Part shown: piece after piece, positions 25,049 through 33,574 of the stretch
Layout of the letters: each line of letters starts with the position of its first letter
Position numbering within the stretch: position 1 is the first letter of the stretch
Source of the DNA: CADBRN01 sp050944685
GTDB lineage: Bacteria > Bacillota > Clostridia > Lachnospirales > Lachnospiraceae
Direction: 5' to 3'
Assembly (NCBI GenBank): GCA_050944685.1
Contig: JBMNRP010000005.1
Coordinates: 1 to 64,000, forward strand
DNA: 64,000 nt
Position numbers and translations under genes: made by a program
Notes under the pieces: model-generated
The model's input: only the letters and a program-made list of their open reading frames with translations
What the model was told of the DNA's origin: nothing
Database searches by the model: none

Positions 25049-26998
25049 TTACTGTCCCAGAAGGAATTTCATAACCTCATCCGGCGACTTATTCTTCAGT
25101 CCGTCCGGATCCGTCAGCAATCCGCTTCCATTCACCTTCCAATGGGCGATCTTTACGGCATCATCCAGATAACCGGTTCTCCTGGCTGTATACGGCCAGT
25201 CAGGGAAACAATACTGCATGTAATACTTCGCCTTCGTGTAAGCGGTCCCCGGCGTTCCGCTGATCTGAACGCCGTTCGGAGAACTGTGAATCAGAAGAAC
25301 GCTCCCGTCACTGTACTGTCCCAGAGAAATCCACACATGGCCATCCATACTGACCACATCTCCGGGATAATATTTCGTCGAGGAAGTGACTTTCTCCGTA
25401 TTCGTCCAGCCTTTTGTTCCCAGCCAGGTGGCAAAATACGTCGATTTCACAACCAGATTCTCTTTCCCGTTCGTGGTATTTTTCGTATTGTAGATAACCC
25501 ATCCGACATAACCGGAGCAATCCAGCCCGTTTCCGTATTCATACCGGTGCTTCGTGTATTGATAGTTAACCTTATAGCTGTCAAAGAACTTTCTCCACCT
25601 GGATTGATATCCGATCACGGCCAGGTCGGGGGAAGCCCACCCTCCGCCGTAGACATAGAGGGTTCTCCCGCACGGAATAAGTGCATTCTGCAGAAACGCC
25701 GTCAGCGTCTTCTTCCCGACCGGATTTGCTGCCAGATACGGCCGGGTCAGGGAATCCGAGACACCCTTGCTGCTGTTCGGCCCGGAAAAAGCGTAGCACA
25801 TCGTACTGAAGCTCCAGCCCTTCGAGGCCAGCTGCTTTTTTTCGGTCGCGGAAGCCGTGTACTGATGGGCATTCACCGATACACTGGATTTTAATCCGGA
25901 ATAAATCGGGGTCGACTTTGTCTCATCCGAGTACCATCCGATCCCCTTGTCAATCCACCAGCCCTTTCCGGTCAGGGTCGTTTTCTCGGAAGCCGAGGTT
26001 GTGTAGTAATATTCCCCGGTATAGGCATTGCACAGCGCGTAGACCGGAACATTCGAGACGGACGGAGCATACCACGCCACTCCCGTGCATTTCCAGCCGC
26101 TGTACAGGAAGGTGGTTCTCATATTGGCATCTTCCGTGTAAGCGCACTGACCGGTCGATTTATTGACCATCTTGTACACCGACTTAACGGTGAGCTCTCC
26201 GGTTTTATCTCCTTTCTTCTGCGCGTACCAGCCGATCCCCTCTGCGCGCCATCCGAGTGAAACGAGATTGTTGTGCTCGCTCAGCTCCGTCGTGTAATTA
26301 TGCGTTCCGGTCTTTGCATTCGGATTGTACTCGCGGTAGACCGGGATAGATTTCGAGGAAGCTGAATACCAGCCGATTCCCTCATATCTCCATCCCTGTT
26401 TTTTCAGGTAGTTTACTTCACTCGTGAAGCGAGTATAGTGATGATCCCCGGCATTCGGATTATATAACCGGTAGACCGGAATGGAAGATTTTGCGGGGGA
26501 ATACCAGCCGATTCCCTCGCACGTCCATCCCTCAACGAGAAGGTTCCGCCTCTCTTCCTTTTTCGAGGTGTAGAAATGCTCGCCGCTGTTCGGATTGTAC
26601 ATCCGGTACATGGCTACGGACGAAGAGGCCGTCGCAGCTGCGGCTATCTCCTCCTCGTCTTCCCCGCTGTCTTCTTCTGTGTCCTGGCTCCCGGAAGAGA
26701 CGTCCGAATCGGAACTGTCCGCAGCAGTCGTAATTTCTTCCGTCTCTTCAGCGGAACTGGCGGAAACGGAACTGTTCCCTTCCTCCGCGGAACTTTCTGA
26801 AGAAACAGCATTCGTGTCTGCCGATTCCTCCGTCTCTCCGGAGACGGTCTGTACGCTGTCCGCTTCCTGCGAGATCTGAGCCGGGACAGCCGTGTCGGAT
26901 GTCTCCGCACGCACGGACGACGCCGGTGTAAGACACGCCGCCGTCAGCGCCAGCGCAAGTACCAAGGCAATTCTGTTTCTGCAACGATTTTTTTTCAT
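25049..26998 (-). CDS. Secreted NlpC/P60-type wall hydrolase with six DUF5648 repeats
   Basis: A 649-residue secreted protein. Signal peptide about 1-31, then a Ser/Glu/Thr-rich linker to about 128. Six repeats of about 45 residues (about 130-400) of the type YR-YNPN-GEHFYT...L...GW..EGIGWY, the DUF5648 pattern; the last three are more divergent. The C-terminal domain (about 440-620) has the cysteine of NlpC/P60 peptidases in GLDCSGYVGWVI, the histidine in SMDGHVWISLG and a third polar residue in VLLIHSSP. It probably cleaves peptidoglycan stem peptides. A shared repeat region with the GH25 gene immediately upstream implies a shared ligand. Confidence 0.85.
   Translation of the reverse strand: MKKNRCRNRIALVLALALTAACLTPASSVRAETSDTAVPAQISQEADSVQTVSGETEESADTNAVSSESSAEEGNSSVSASSAEETEEITTAADSSDSDVSSGSQDTEEDSGEDEEEIAAAATASSSVAMYRMYNPNSGEHFYTSKKEERRNLLVEGWTCEGIGWYSPAKSSIPVYRLYNPNAGDHHYTRFTSEVNYLKKQGWRYEGIGWYSASSKSIPVYREYNPNAKTGTHNYTTELSEHNNLVSLGWRAEGIGWYAQKKGDKTGELTVKSVYKMVNKSTGQCAYTEDANMRTTFLYSGWKCTGVAWYAPSVSNVPVYALCNAYTGEYYYTTSASEKTTLTGKGWWIDKGIGWYSDETKSTPIYSGLKSSVSVNAHQYTASATEKKQLASKGWSFSTMCYAFSGPNSSKGVSDSLTRPYLAANPVGKKTLTAFLQNALIPCGRTLYVYGGGWASPDLAVIGYQSRWRKFFDSYKVNYQYTKHRYEYGNGLDCSGYVGWVIYNTKNTTNGKENLVVKSTYFATWLGTKGWTNTEKVTSSTKYYPGDVVSMDGHVWISLGQYSDGSVLLIHSSPNGVQISGTPGTAYTKAKYYMQYCFPDWPYTARRTGYLDDAVKIAHWKVNGSGLLTDPDGLKNKSPDEVMKFLLGQ
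26565..26609 (-). repeat. DUF5648-encoding repeat, copy 1
   Basis: This 45-bp segment matches 27420-27464 with two mismatches. It encodes the NPNSGEHFYTS part of the first repeat of the NlpC/P60 protein. Confidence 0.9.
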
Positions 26999-27064
26999 GA
27001 TATCCCCCTCTGCGCATCCGATGCGCCACCCTAAAGCCTATATCATTTTCCCGGGACCATCCTG

Positions 27065-28768
27065 TCATTCGGCAGCATAAAACCCGATATTTTCGTCCCT
27101 CCATCCCAGTTTGATGAGTCCCTGGTGCTCCTCCAGACTGGTCGTAAAATTATGTGCTCCGGACTTCGCGTTCGGATTGTACTCACGGTAAACCGGCGTA
27201 TTCGAAGATTCTTTCACATAGAACGCTATTCCCTCGTCATTCCATCCTGCCTTCACGAGATTATTTTTCTCGCTCAGACTGACCGTATAATGGTGATCGC
27301 CCGCCACCGGATTATACACCCGGTAGAGCGGAATACCCGCCGAGGCGGATGTGATCTTCCACGCGATTCCCTCATAATCCCAGCCCTCGATCATCAGGCC
27401 GTCCCGTTCCAGCACGCTGGAGGTGTAAAAATGCTCGCCGCTGTTCGGATTGTACAGCCGGTACGCGACGTTTCCGGGATTACTGTCGCCCACCAGATTC
27501 TCGCCCGATACGATTCCGGAATTGGCGTAATTCACATCCGTCACCGTACCAATTCCATCCACTGAATCCGCCCCGTACTGCCAGATCTCATAATCCCCGT
27601 CGTAATTCAGCACGGTGTTGTACCGCGCAATCCAGTGATAATAGCCCGAAAGACTCAGGAACGTGGATATGCGATTCTTATAATAATAGTAACCGGAATA
27701 AACCCCGACCTTATAGCTGCTGTTGCTCTCTTTGATCAGGTCGCAGAAATAAGCCGCGATTCCGGACAGCTGTCCCTCCGAAAGAACGTCCTGGGAACTG
27801 TCCTCGATGTCAATGTAGATGGGAAGGACGGGGACGCTGTAGGAGGGATATTTCTGCTTGAACTCATTCAGGAGTTCAAGCGTCTTCGCTGCTTCTTTCC
27901 TGACATCGCTTCTGCTTTTGGCTTTCGAGTAGTAATAAAACCCGAACGGAATACCCTGCTCGATGCAGCCCGCTACATTTTCTTCCCAATATTCATCGGA
28001 ATAGCAGCTTCCGTTCTTCGTCACGCCGATCCGGATGATGGCGAACTGCGCTTTTCCGCTCGCTTTTGCCTTTGCCCAGTCATTATCTCCGTTCCATTTC
28101 GAAACGTCCACCCCGATGACCGATTTGGAAATCGAAGTCAGCACAGAAGATCCGTTTGACCGGTTCGCCCTGCCGTAAACAGAGGACTGCACCGCATACT
28201 GCATCTGTCCGCCGGCGGAACCTTCGTCCCCGTCCTCCATGGCGGAAACCGTTTCCGTCTCCTCCTCCGCGGTCTGCAGAGCGGAAGCGATCGGCTCCCC
28301 GTTCACATAGCGCCAGCTGTTTTCATTCTCACTCTCTGCTGCGGAAGAACCCGCTCCGTCCTCTTTCGCCTGAAGCACGTCTTCCCGGAAAGCCGCGGAC
28401 TCTTCCGCGTTTTCCAGTGAACGACGGGTGTCTGCAAGAGCTTCCTGTTCCTCTTCATCCAGCTTCTCATACGAAGACATTGTTTCACTGATATAAGAAC
28501 GGAGGCCTTCCACCTCATCGAGGCTCACATCGGAGCCATTCATTTCCGAAGACGCCTGAAGAATCATCTGGACAGCCTCGCCGAATTCCTCTGCGGTATC
28601 CGGAGTCTCCGCATTCTGAACAGCTTCCAGATATCCGGTCCCGGAAATCTGTCCGGAAGTTTCCTCTCCGGCAGCGGACTCGGCACCTGCTGAAACCGGC
28701 AGCATCCCGATAACGAGTACTCCGGCTGAAATCATTCCGATGATTTTTTTTCTAGTGAACTTAAACAT
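27065..28768 (-). CDS. Secreted GH25 lysozyme with three C-terminal DUF5648 repeats
   Basis: A 567-residue secreted muramidase. The start at 28768 has AAGGA 8 nt upstream, better than two ATGs 6-18 nt earlier. Signal peptide about 1-32 (ending PVSAGA), helical Glu/Ser-rich segment to about 185, then a GH25 domain (about 205-405): VIGVDVSKWNGDNDW with the first aspartate, FAIIRIG, GFYYYSKA and the acid pair in YIDIEDSS. Three DUF5648 repeats follow, in the same order as repeats 1-3 of the downstream NlpC/P60 protein. The genes are 66 nt apart without a terminator. Confidence 0.9.
   Translation of the reverse strand: MFKFTRKKIIGMISAGVLVIGMLPVSAGAESAAGEETSGQISGTGYLEAVQNAETPDTAEEFGEAVQMILQASSEMNGSDVSLDEVEGLRSYISETMSSYEKLDEEEQEALADTRRSLENAEESAAFREDVLQAKEDGAGSSAAESENENSWRYVNGEPIASALQTAEEETETVSAMEDGDEGSAGGQMQYAVQSSVYGRANRSNGSSVLTSISKSVIGVDVSKWNGDNDWAKAKASGKAQFAIIRIGVTKNGSCYSDEYWEENVAGCIEQGIPFGFYYYSKAKSRSDVRKEAAKTLELLNEFKQKYPSYSVPVLPIYIDIEDSSQDVLSEGQLSGIAAYFCDLIKESNSSYKVGVYSGYYYYKNRISTFLSLSGYYHWIARYNTVLNYDGDYEIWQYGADSVDGIGTVTDVNYANSGIVSGENLVGDSNPGNVAYRLYNPNSGEHFYTSSVLERDGLMIEGWDYEGIAWKITSASAGIPLYRVYNPVAGDHHYTVSLSEKNNLVKAGWNDEGIAFYVKESSNTPVYREYNPNAKSGAHNFTTSLEEHQGLIKLGWRDENIGFYAAE
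27420..27464 (-). repeat. DUF5648-encoding repeat, copy 2
   Basis: Partner of 26565-26609 (43 of 45 bases identical), within the lysozyme gene. Confidence 0.9.
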
Positions 28769-28818
28769 CTTCATCTTCCTTAACATTTTATTTCAAAATT
28801 ATTACGATTTATTAAACG

Positions 28819-28850
28819 CAATTAGTTTATCATATTTTTTTCCCTTTGAA
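28819..28850 (-). promoter_or_regulatory. AT-rich promoter region of the GH25 lysozyme gene
   Basis: On the minus strand TTTTCA is followed after 17 bp by TAAACT. The whole gap 28769-28886 is strongly AT-rich compared with its surroundings. No terminator is seen for the glycosyltransferase gene ending at 28887, so some read-through is possible. Confidence 0.4.
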
Positions 28851-28886
28851 AACATTTTTTGCTCTTCCTTCAAATTTTTCCCATTT

Positions 28887-31397
28887 TTATCCAATATCTC
28901 CATCCCCGGGGCGGGCGATCCGCTTCCGGATCTTTCTGCCGGTTTCCAGCGAAGTAAAGACCAGATACAGGTCCGTGCGCTCCGGATCCAGCTCGTCCGG
29001 CAGAAAACAGGTTCTGTGAAACCCGCTGTACAGAAGATTCGGCGTACCCTCAAAGTTTTTCGCGACATCGTGTCTCTCCTCCCGGACGAGGTCCAGAAGA
29101 CACCAGCCGTCCTCCGAGCAGACCAGGATCTGAATCATAAAGCGGTCGCTGTGAAGCTCTCCCTCCGGAAATGCCCAGCCCCGGACCGACAGAATTCCGC
29201 GTTTCATATGGAAAGAATCCAGATGGTACAAAACCGGCACATCGGACCCTGGCTTCCGCAGTTCGGACAGCTTCCCTCCGTCTTTCCCCGCGGGATGCCA
29301 GACGGCGCCGGCGACCGGAAGTTCTCTCATCTCAATAGTATCGCTCTCTTTTGCCGCACAGTGAAACCGGTTTCCGGATCTCGTGGTCAGGACGATACCC
29401 AACCGGCTGCGCTCTCTTGTCAGCACTCTCTGCGGAAGACGGGCGGAAAAACGGATCTCCTCTCCGGAGGCTTCTGTCAGAATCTTCGTATCCGCAAGCA
29501 AAAAACGGTCCGCTCCCGCTCTCACATACACCCGGAGATCCGCGAGGTATCCCCTCAGCCTCCCGGAGCAGCTCCCCATGATCAAAATTTCTTCCCCGCA
29601 CCGGATCCGGTCGATCGACAGGCCGACCGGAATCCGATCCCGGAGTCCGGAAACAGACCCGGAAGATCCCTTTTCTTTCCGCCGCGGGGCAAAACACTCC
29701 GGCCGGTCCTGACCGCGGATTCTCCGGCCGGCGGCCGGTCTTTTCAGAGCCATGGATAAAACAGAAATTTCATCCGCTTCTTTCCCGGGAAGCGACGAAA
29801 TCAGCACCGGCTCCCGGTACGGCATATCGTCCGTGCGGATCGAAAAATCATCCTTTGTCCGGACGAGATTCGGGCTGTAAAACGGATCCTCGCCCCGCTT
29901 CACCCCGTGCTTCCGGTACATCCGGGACTGCTCCAGATTCAGGCGACGCAGTTTCCCGACATCCAGCACATCTCTTCCGCGGCTGGCCGACTCGTCGTGT
30001 ATGAGGCATACGTCGGGTCGCAGAACATTATAATAGCCCAAATCAGAGAGACTGAGACAGAAATCCACGTCATTGTAAGTCACCGCAAGCGATTCATCAA
30101 ACCCGCCTGCCTCCCGGTATTTTTTTTTCTCCACCATCATGCACGCGGCCGTGACGGAAAAGAAATCCGACGGGACTCTGTTCCGGCCAAACGCGTAAGA
30201 CCGGTCATCCGGAAGACCATTAAGCGAATGTCTCGGGCCGTCGGGAAGATTGACCACCCCGCAGTGCTGAATCCTTCCGTCGGGATACAGGAGCTTCACG
30301 CCCACCGCCCCTGTGTTTTTCACCAGCGCCTGAGAGGCCATCCTCTCGAGCCAGTCCTCCTGCGTCACGACTACATCATCGTTCAGAAAAACCAGAAGCT
30401 CACCGGCCGACGCATCGGCGCCGATGTTGCACATTCTGGAGAAATTAAACTCCATCGGGTGATAGAGATAGCGGATCGGAACCTCTTTCGTTTCCTCCGC
30501 CAGCATCTCACATCTCGAGCGGTGAAATTCATCGCTCCCGTTGTCCACGACAATCAGTTCATAATCGGGATAGGAAGTTCCGGAAAGAATCGACCGGATG
30601 CAGCGCGACAGAAGGTCAAAATGATCTTTTGACGGAATAATGATGCTGACTTTCGGCTTTTCATCCGGACCCGGCAGAGCGCGGCTCTCCAGAAAACAGC
30701 GGCGAAAAAGATCCCGGTCGCCGATGTGGCAGAAAATTTCCGGGATGTGGACGATCCGGGAAGGAGACGAAGCTTCTGCGCAGAGAAGATTCAGTCGCTG
30801 CAGAAAGGCCCCGGGGTTCTTCTCCTTTCCGGCGGACGGCAGATTCTCCCGCAGAAGACCGGTCCGGTAGATCACCGACGGTCCGAAATAATTCACCGAT
30901 TTCAGCAGATCCGGGGACCAGTCCGGCTTAAAAAACGGACGGCTCCGGAGACCCGACACGGGATTCAGCAGATCCTCATCCCCGTAAATCAGGTCCGGAA
31001 TTTCCCGCCCGGACAGATCCCGGTCTTCCCCTTCTTTTCCCGTGCGGGAAAAAACACGGCGAAGCGCGGAAAAAGCGCGCCCGGAGAGAACACAGTTCAC
31101 ATCCAGAAGCATCGTATACGGCGCGTCTTCCTTCCGCAGAATATCCAGAATCGGACCTGCCCCGCCGGAAACCGGCCCGGTCACTTTCAGAATTCCGCTC
31201 TCCCGGCCGCGATCCAGCGCCTCGCGGAACAGTTTCTCCACGCGGGGGCCGGACGGGATGCCCGTGGGGATCACGAGGAGCGAAAAGCCGGGAACGATGG
31301 AGTCTTCGGATTCCCTGTCCCTCTCATGCTCCGCCATCCAGAGTGCGTAATCCGGATCCGATGTCAGGAAATGATGTCGTTTTCTGTACTGTGTCAT
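28887..31397 (-). CDS. Double-domain GT2 glycosyltransferase, first domain degenerate
   Basis: An 836-residue cytoplasmic glycosyltransferase related to rhamnan/O-antigen enzymes. The first GT-A region (about 35-235) keeps YGDEDLLNP and FFKPDWSPDLL, but the donor-binding DHDD is LLDVNCVL and the DYDL catalytic segment is lost. The second GT2 domain (about 245-485) is intact: KVSIIIPSKDHFDLL, FLNDDVVV, GAVGVKLLYPDG and YNDVDFCLSL. The C-terminal part (about 580-836) has beta-sandwich-like modules. It lies just after the terminator at 31440-31490, so it may be expressed at a lower level or separately. Confidence 0.85.
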   Translation of the reverse strand: MTQYRKRHHFLTSDPDYALWMAEHERDRESEDSIVPGFSLLVIPTGIPSGPRVEKLFREALDRGRESGILKVTGPVSGGAGPILDILRKEDAPYTMLLDVNCVLSGRAFSALRRVFSRTGKEGEDRDLSGREIPDLIYGDEDLLNPVSGLRSRPFFKPDWSPDLLKSVNYFGPSVIYRTGLLRENLPSAGKEKNPGAFLQRLNLLCAEASSPSRIVHIPEIFCHIGDRDLFRRCFLESRALPGPDEKPKVSIIIPSKDHFDLLSRCIRSILSGTSYPDYELIVVDNGSDEFHRSRCEMLAEETKEVPIRYLYHPMEFNFSRMCNIGADASAGELLVFLNDDVVVTQEDWLERMASQALVKNTGAVGVKLLYPDGRIQHCGVVNLPDGPRHSLNGLPDDRSYAFGRNRVPSDFFSVTAACMMVEKKKYREAGGFDESLAVTYNDVDFCLSLSDLGYYNVLRPDVCLIHDESASRGRDVLDVGKLRRLNLEQSRMYRKHGVKRGEDPFYSPNLVRTKDDFSIRTDDMPYREPVLISSLPGKEADEISVLSMALKRPAAGRRIRGQDRPECFAPRRKEKGSSGSVSGLRDRIPVGLSIDRIRCGEEILIMGSCSGRLRGYLADLRVYVRAGADRFLLADTKILTEASGEEIRFSARLPQRVLTRERSRLGIVLTTRSGNRFHCAAKESDTIEMRELPVAGAVWHPAGKDGGKLSELRKPGSDVPVLYHLDSFHMKRGILSVRGWAFPEGELHSDRFMIQILVCSEDGWCLLDLVREERHDVAKNFEGTPNLLYSGFHRTCFLPDELDPERTDLYLVFTSLETGRKIRKRIARPGDGDIG

Positions 31398-31439
31398 AAT
31401 ATTCCCCCGGAAATATCATGGAATCTGTCTGATTATCCT

Positions 31440-31490
31440 AAAAAAATAAGGGATCGCCGTCATTCCGGCCATGGAATGCGGAGATCCCGG
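31440..31490 (-). terminator. Strong terminator inside the polysaccharide locus
   Basis: Long hairpin on the minus strand: GGGATC/GATCCC, CCG/CGG and CATTCC/GGAATG with a one-base bulge and one mismatch, loop ATGGCC, followed by TTATTTTTTT. It sits between the genes at 31502 and 31397. Confidence 0.9.
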
Positions 31491-31501
31491 TTTTTGCGCC
31501 G

Positions 31502-33574
31502 TCACGGCTCCTCGTCCGAAATGCGATAGCTGAAATCGGCGCGTTCATCAGAAAAATTCGGACTGTAATACGGATCTCCCGCAAGAAGCACATCCTTCCA
31601 CTTCAGGGAAAAATATTCCCGTTCCTGCGGATCCTCTTTTTCATCGGGGTAATCCCGGTAAACTGTCACATTCGGATCAAAGACCAGGGCAAAACCCAGC
31701 TTCCGGATCCGCAGGCAGAGGTCGGCGGCCCAGAAGGAGCCGGACAGAAGCGGATCCAGGCCGCCGGCCGCTTCGAATACCTCCCTCTTCACCATCATAC
31801 AGGCGCCCGAGAGCAGCGATTTTCTCTGCTGCAGAATCGCCCGGCAATTCGGCCCGAGCGACTCGGCGGGCATTCCGTTCAATATTCTTCCCGCGGGATC
31901 TCCCCGGAGCAGTGCCATCCCCGCCTGATCGATCATATTGTCCGGATAGAGAGTCTTTCCTCCGGCGGCCCCTACCTCTTCTCTCTGGCACTGGCCGAGA
32001 AGGATCTCGATCCAGTCCTTGCGGATGATTTTTGCCGATCCGTCCAGAAAGACGAGATAATCCGCATTGCTCGCGGCTATCTCCTCCGGAGAAAATCCGT
32101 GCATCTGAAAATTCTGCCAGGAGGAAACGCTGCTCACCGCATTCTCTTTTCTTCTCGCCCACTCGCTGCCGCGGTTGTGCATGAAGATATCGACCGGAGG
32201 AGTGCCCTGAACGGGATAAATTTCCCGGTAATAACAGATGGTTCCGGGAACGTCCGCCACCACGACATCCGGGCGTCCGATCCGGGACAGATGCGAGAGA
32301 ACCGCGTTTCTTCCCGCTGTCACCGCGTACGGCTTGCTCTCCGGGTTTGCCGCGGTCGACTCCGGATGACAGCGCCAGTGGTAAAGCACCTTCGGAATAT
32401 GAACGACGCGGCGCGCTCTCTCCGCGCACCTGAGCAGCAGATCATAATCCTGCGCACCGTCAAACTCCCCGCGGAGCGGACCCGCCTTCCGGAGAAGGGA
32501 GGAACGGATGACGGCAAGATGACACAGATAATTATTGGCCAGAAAGTAATCCCAGTCAAAGTCCGGCTTGAAGGCCGGTCCGAAGCGATCCCGGACATCC
32601 TCCGAAAACTTATCCTCGTCCGAATAGATCAGATCGACGTGTTCCGCCGAGTTGATCGCCTCCACGACTTCAAAAAGAGCGTCCGGGGTCAGCACGTCGT
32701 CGTGGTCGAGAAGCGCTGTAAAATCGCCCGCCGCCATCGCCATCGCCGCGTTCGTATTGCCCGAAATGCCGCGGTTCTTTTTCAGAATCCGGTATCGGAT
32801 TCTGGATTCCTTCCGGTGATACCGGGAGAGAATCGCTTCCTTCGTATTGCTGTCCCCGCTTCCATCCGCGATGCACAGCTCCCAGTTCGGATACGTCTGT
32901 GAGCGCACGGACTCGATCATCTCGATGAGATACTCATCCGGCGTGTGATAGACCGGCACCACGATCGAGATTCTGGGCATGAAAAAAAACCGATGTCCGC
33001 GCTGGAACGTGAGATCCGCCAATGTGGCCTCATTCCGGCCGGCGAACTTCATATACCCGGGATCCGAGGGAGTGAGTCTTCGCTTCATGGCGGCCGAAAA
33101 CTCCTCCGTGCTCAGATGCTCCCGGAGATACTCCGTATCTTCGTCAAAATGCGGGTCCTTCAGCTTTCGCATGGCCTTTTCGTCAAAATAGTGGCGCATG
33201 GCTTCCCGTTCCCGCACGTGTGCCTCGCAAATGTCGACCGTGCACTCGGAACAGCTCTCACCGATCCGGAACGCGATCGTGTAGACCTCGTTCTCCCGGT
33301 ACTTCCACTCTATCTCAAATCCCCCGGCAAAATCCGGATGGTCCGGCAGAAACAGCCGGTTGACATCGCTCCGGACCGATTTCCGGTGAACAAACGGAAC
33401 ATCCCCGCCTTCTTTATCTGTGATGGAAATTTTCGGATGTTCCGATTCCCCGGTTTCTTTTTCTTTCGCAAACAGCCAGCCTCTCGCCTGAACCGTCGAC
33501 CCGCCCGGAAAGCGGACCAGATCCAGACAGAAGCGGATCTCATATGATTTATTTTTCCCGATATCTTCGCCCAT
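31502..33574 (-). CDS. Double-domain GT2 glycosyltransferase, second domain degenerate
   Basis: A 690-residue enzyme. Residues 1-190 are an N-terminal accessory domain (VQARGWLFAKEKE) also found in the 856-residue enzyme of the locus. The first GT2 domain (about 200-435) is complete: RISIVVPVYHTPDEYL, ALLDHDDVLTPDALFE, YSDEDKFSED, AFKPDFDWDYFL, DYDLLLRCAE. The second (about 455-690) lacks the first nucleotide-binding strand and has LVFLDGSAKI where an acidic donor motif is expected; SGACMMVKREVFEAAGG and ADLCLRIRKLG remain. Its start overlaps the upstream methyltransferase-kinase gene by 26 bp. Followed by the strong terminator. Confidence 0.87.
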   Translation of the reverse strand: MGEDIGKNKSYEIRFCLDLVRFPGGSTVQARGWLFAKEKETGESEHPKISITDKEGGDVPFVHRKSVRSDVNRLFLPDHPDFAGGFEIEWKYRENEVYTIAFRIGESCSECTVDICEAHVREREAMRHYFDEKAMRKLKDPHFDEDTEYLREHLSTEEFSAAMKRRLTPSDPGYMKFAGRNEATLADLTFQRGHRFFFMPRISIVVPVYHTPDEYLIEMIESVRSQTYPNWELCIADGSGDSNTKEAILSRYHRKESRIRYRILKKNRGISGNTNAAMAMAAGDFTALLDHDDVLTPDALFEVVEAINSAEHVDLIYSDEDKFSEDVRDRFGPAFKPDFDWDYFLANNYLCHLAVIRSSLLRKAGPLRGEFDGAQDYDLLLRCAERARRVVHIPKVLYHWRCHPESTAANPESKPYAVTAGRNAVLSHLSRIGRPDVVVADVPGTICYYREIYPVQGTPPVDIFMHNRGSEWARRKENAVSSVSSWQNFQMHGFSPEEIAASNADYLVFLDGSAKIIRKDWIEILLGQCQREEVGAAGGKTLYPDNMIDQAGMALLRGDPAGRILNGMPAESLGPNCRAILQQRKSLLSGACMMVKREVFEAAGGLDPLLSGSFWAADLCLRIRKLGFALVFDPNVTVYRDYPDEKEDPQEREYFSLKWKDVLLAGDPYYSPNFSDERADFSYRISDEEP

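Noticed and set aside
25049..28768. DUF5648 repeats considered as choline-binding or SH3b wall-binding repeats
   Set aside because: The periodicity (about 45 residues) and the YNPNxGEHFYT...GW..EGIGWY pattern match neither the 20-residue choline-binding repeat nor SH3b.
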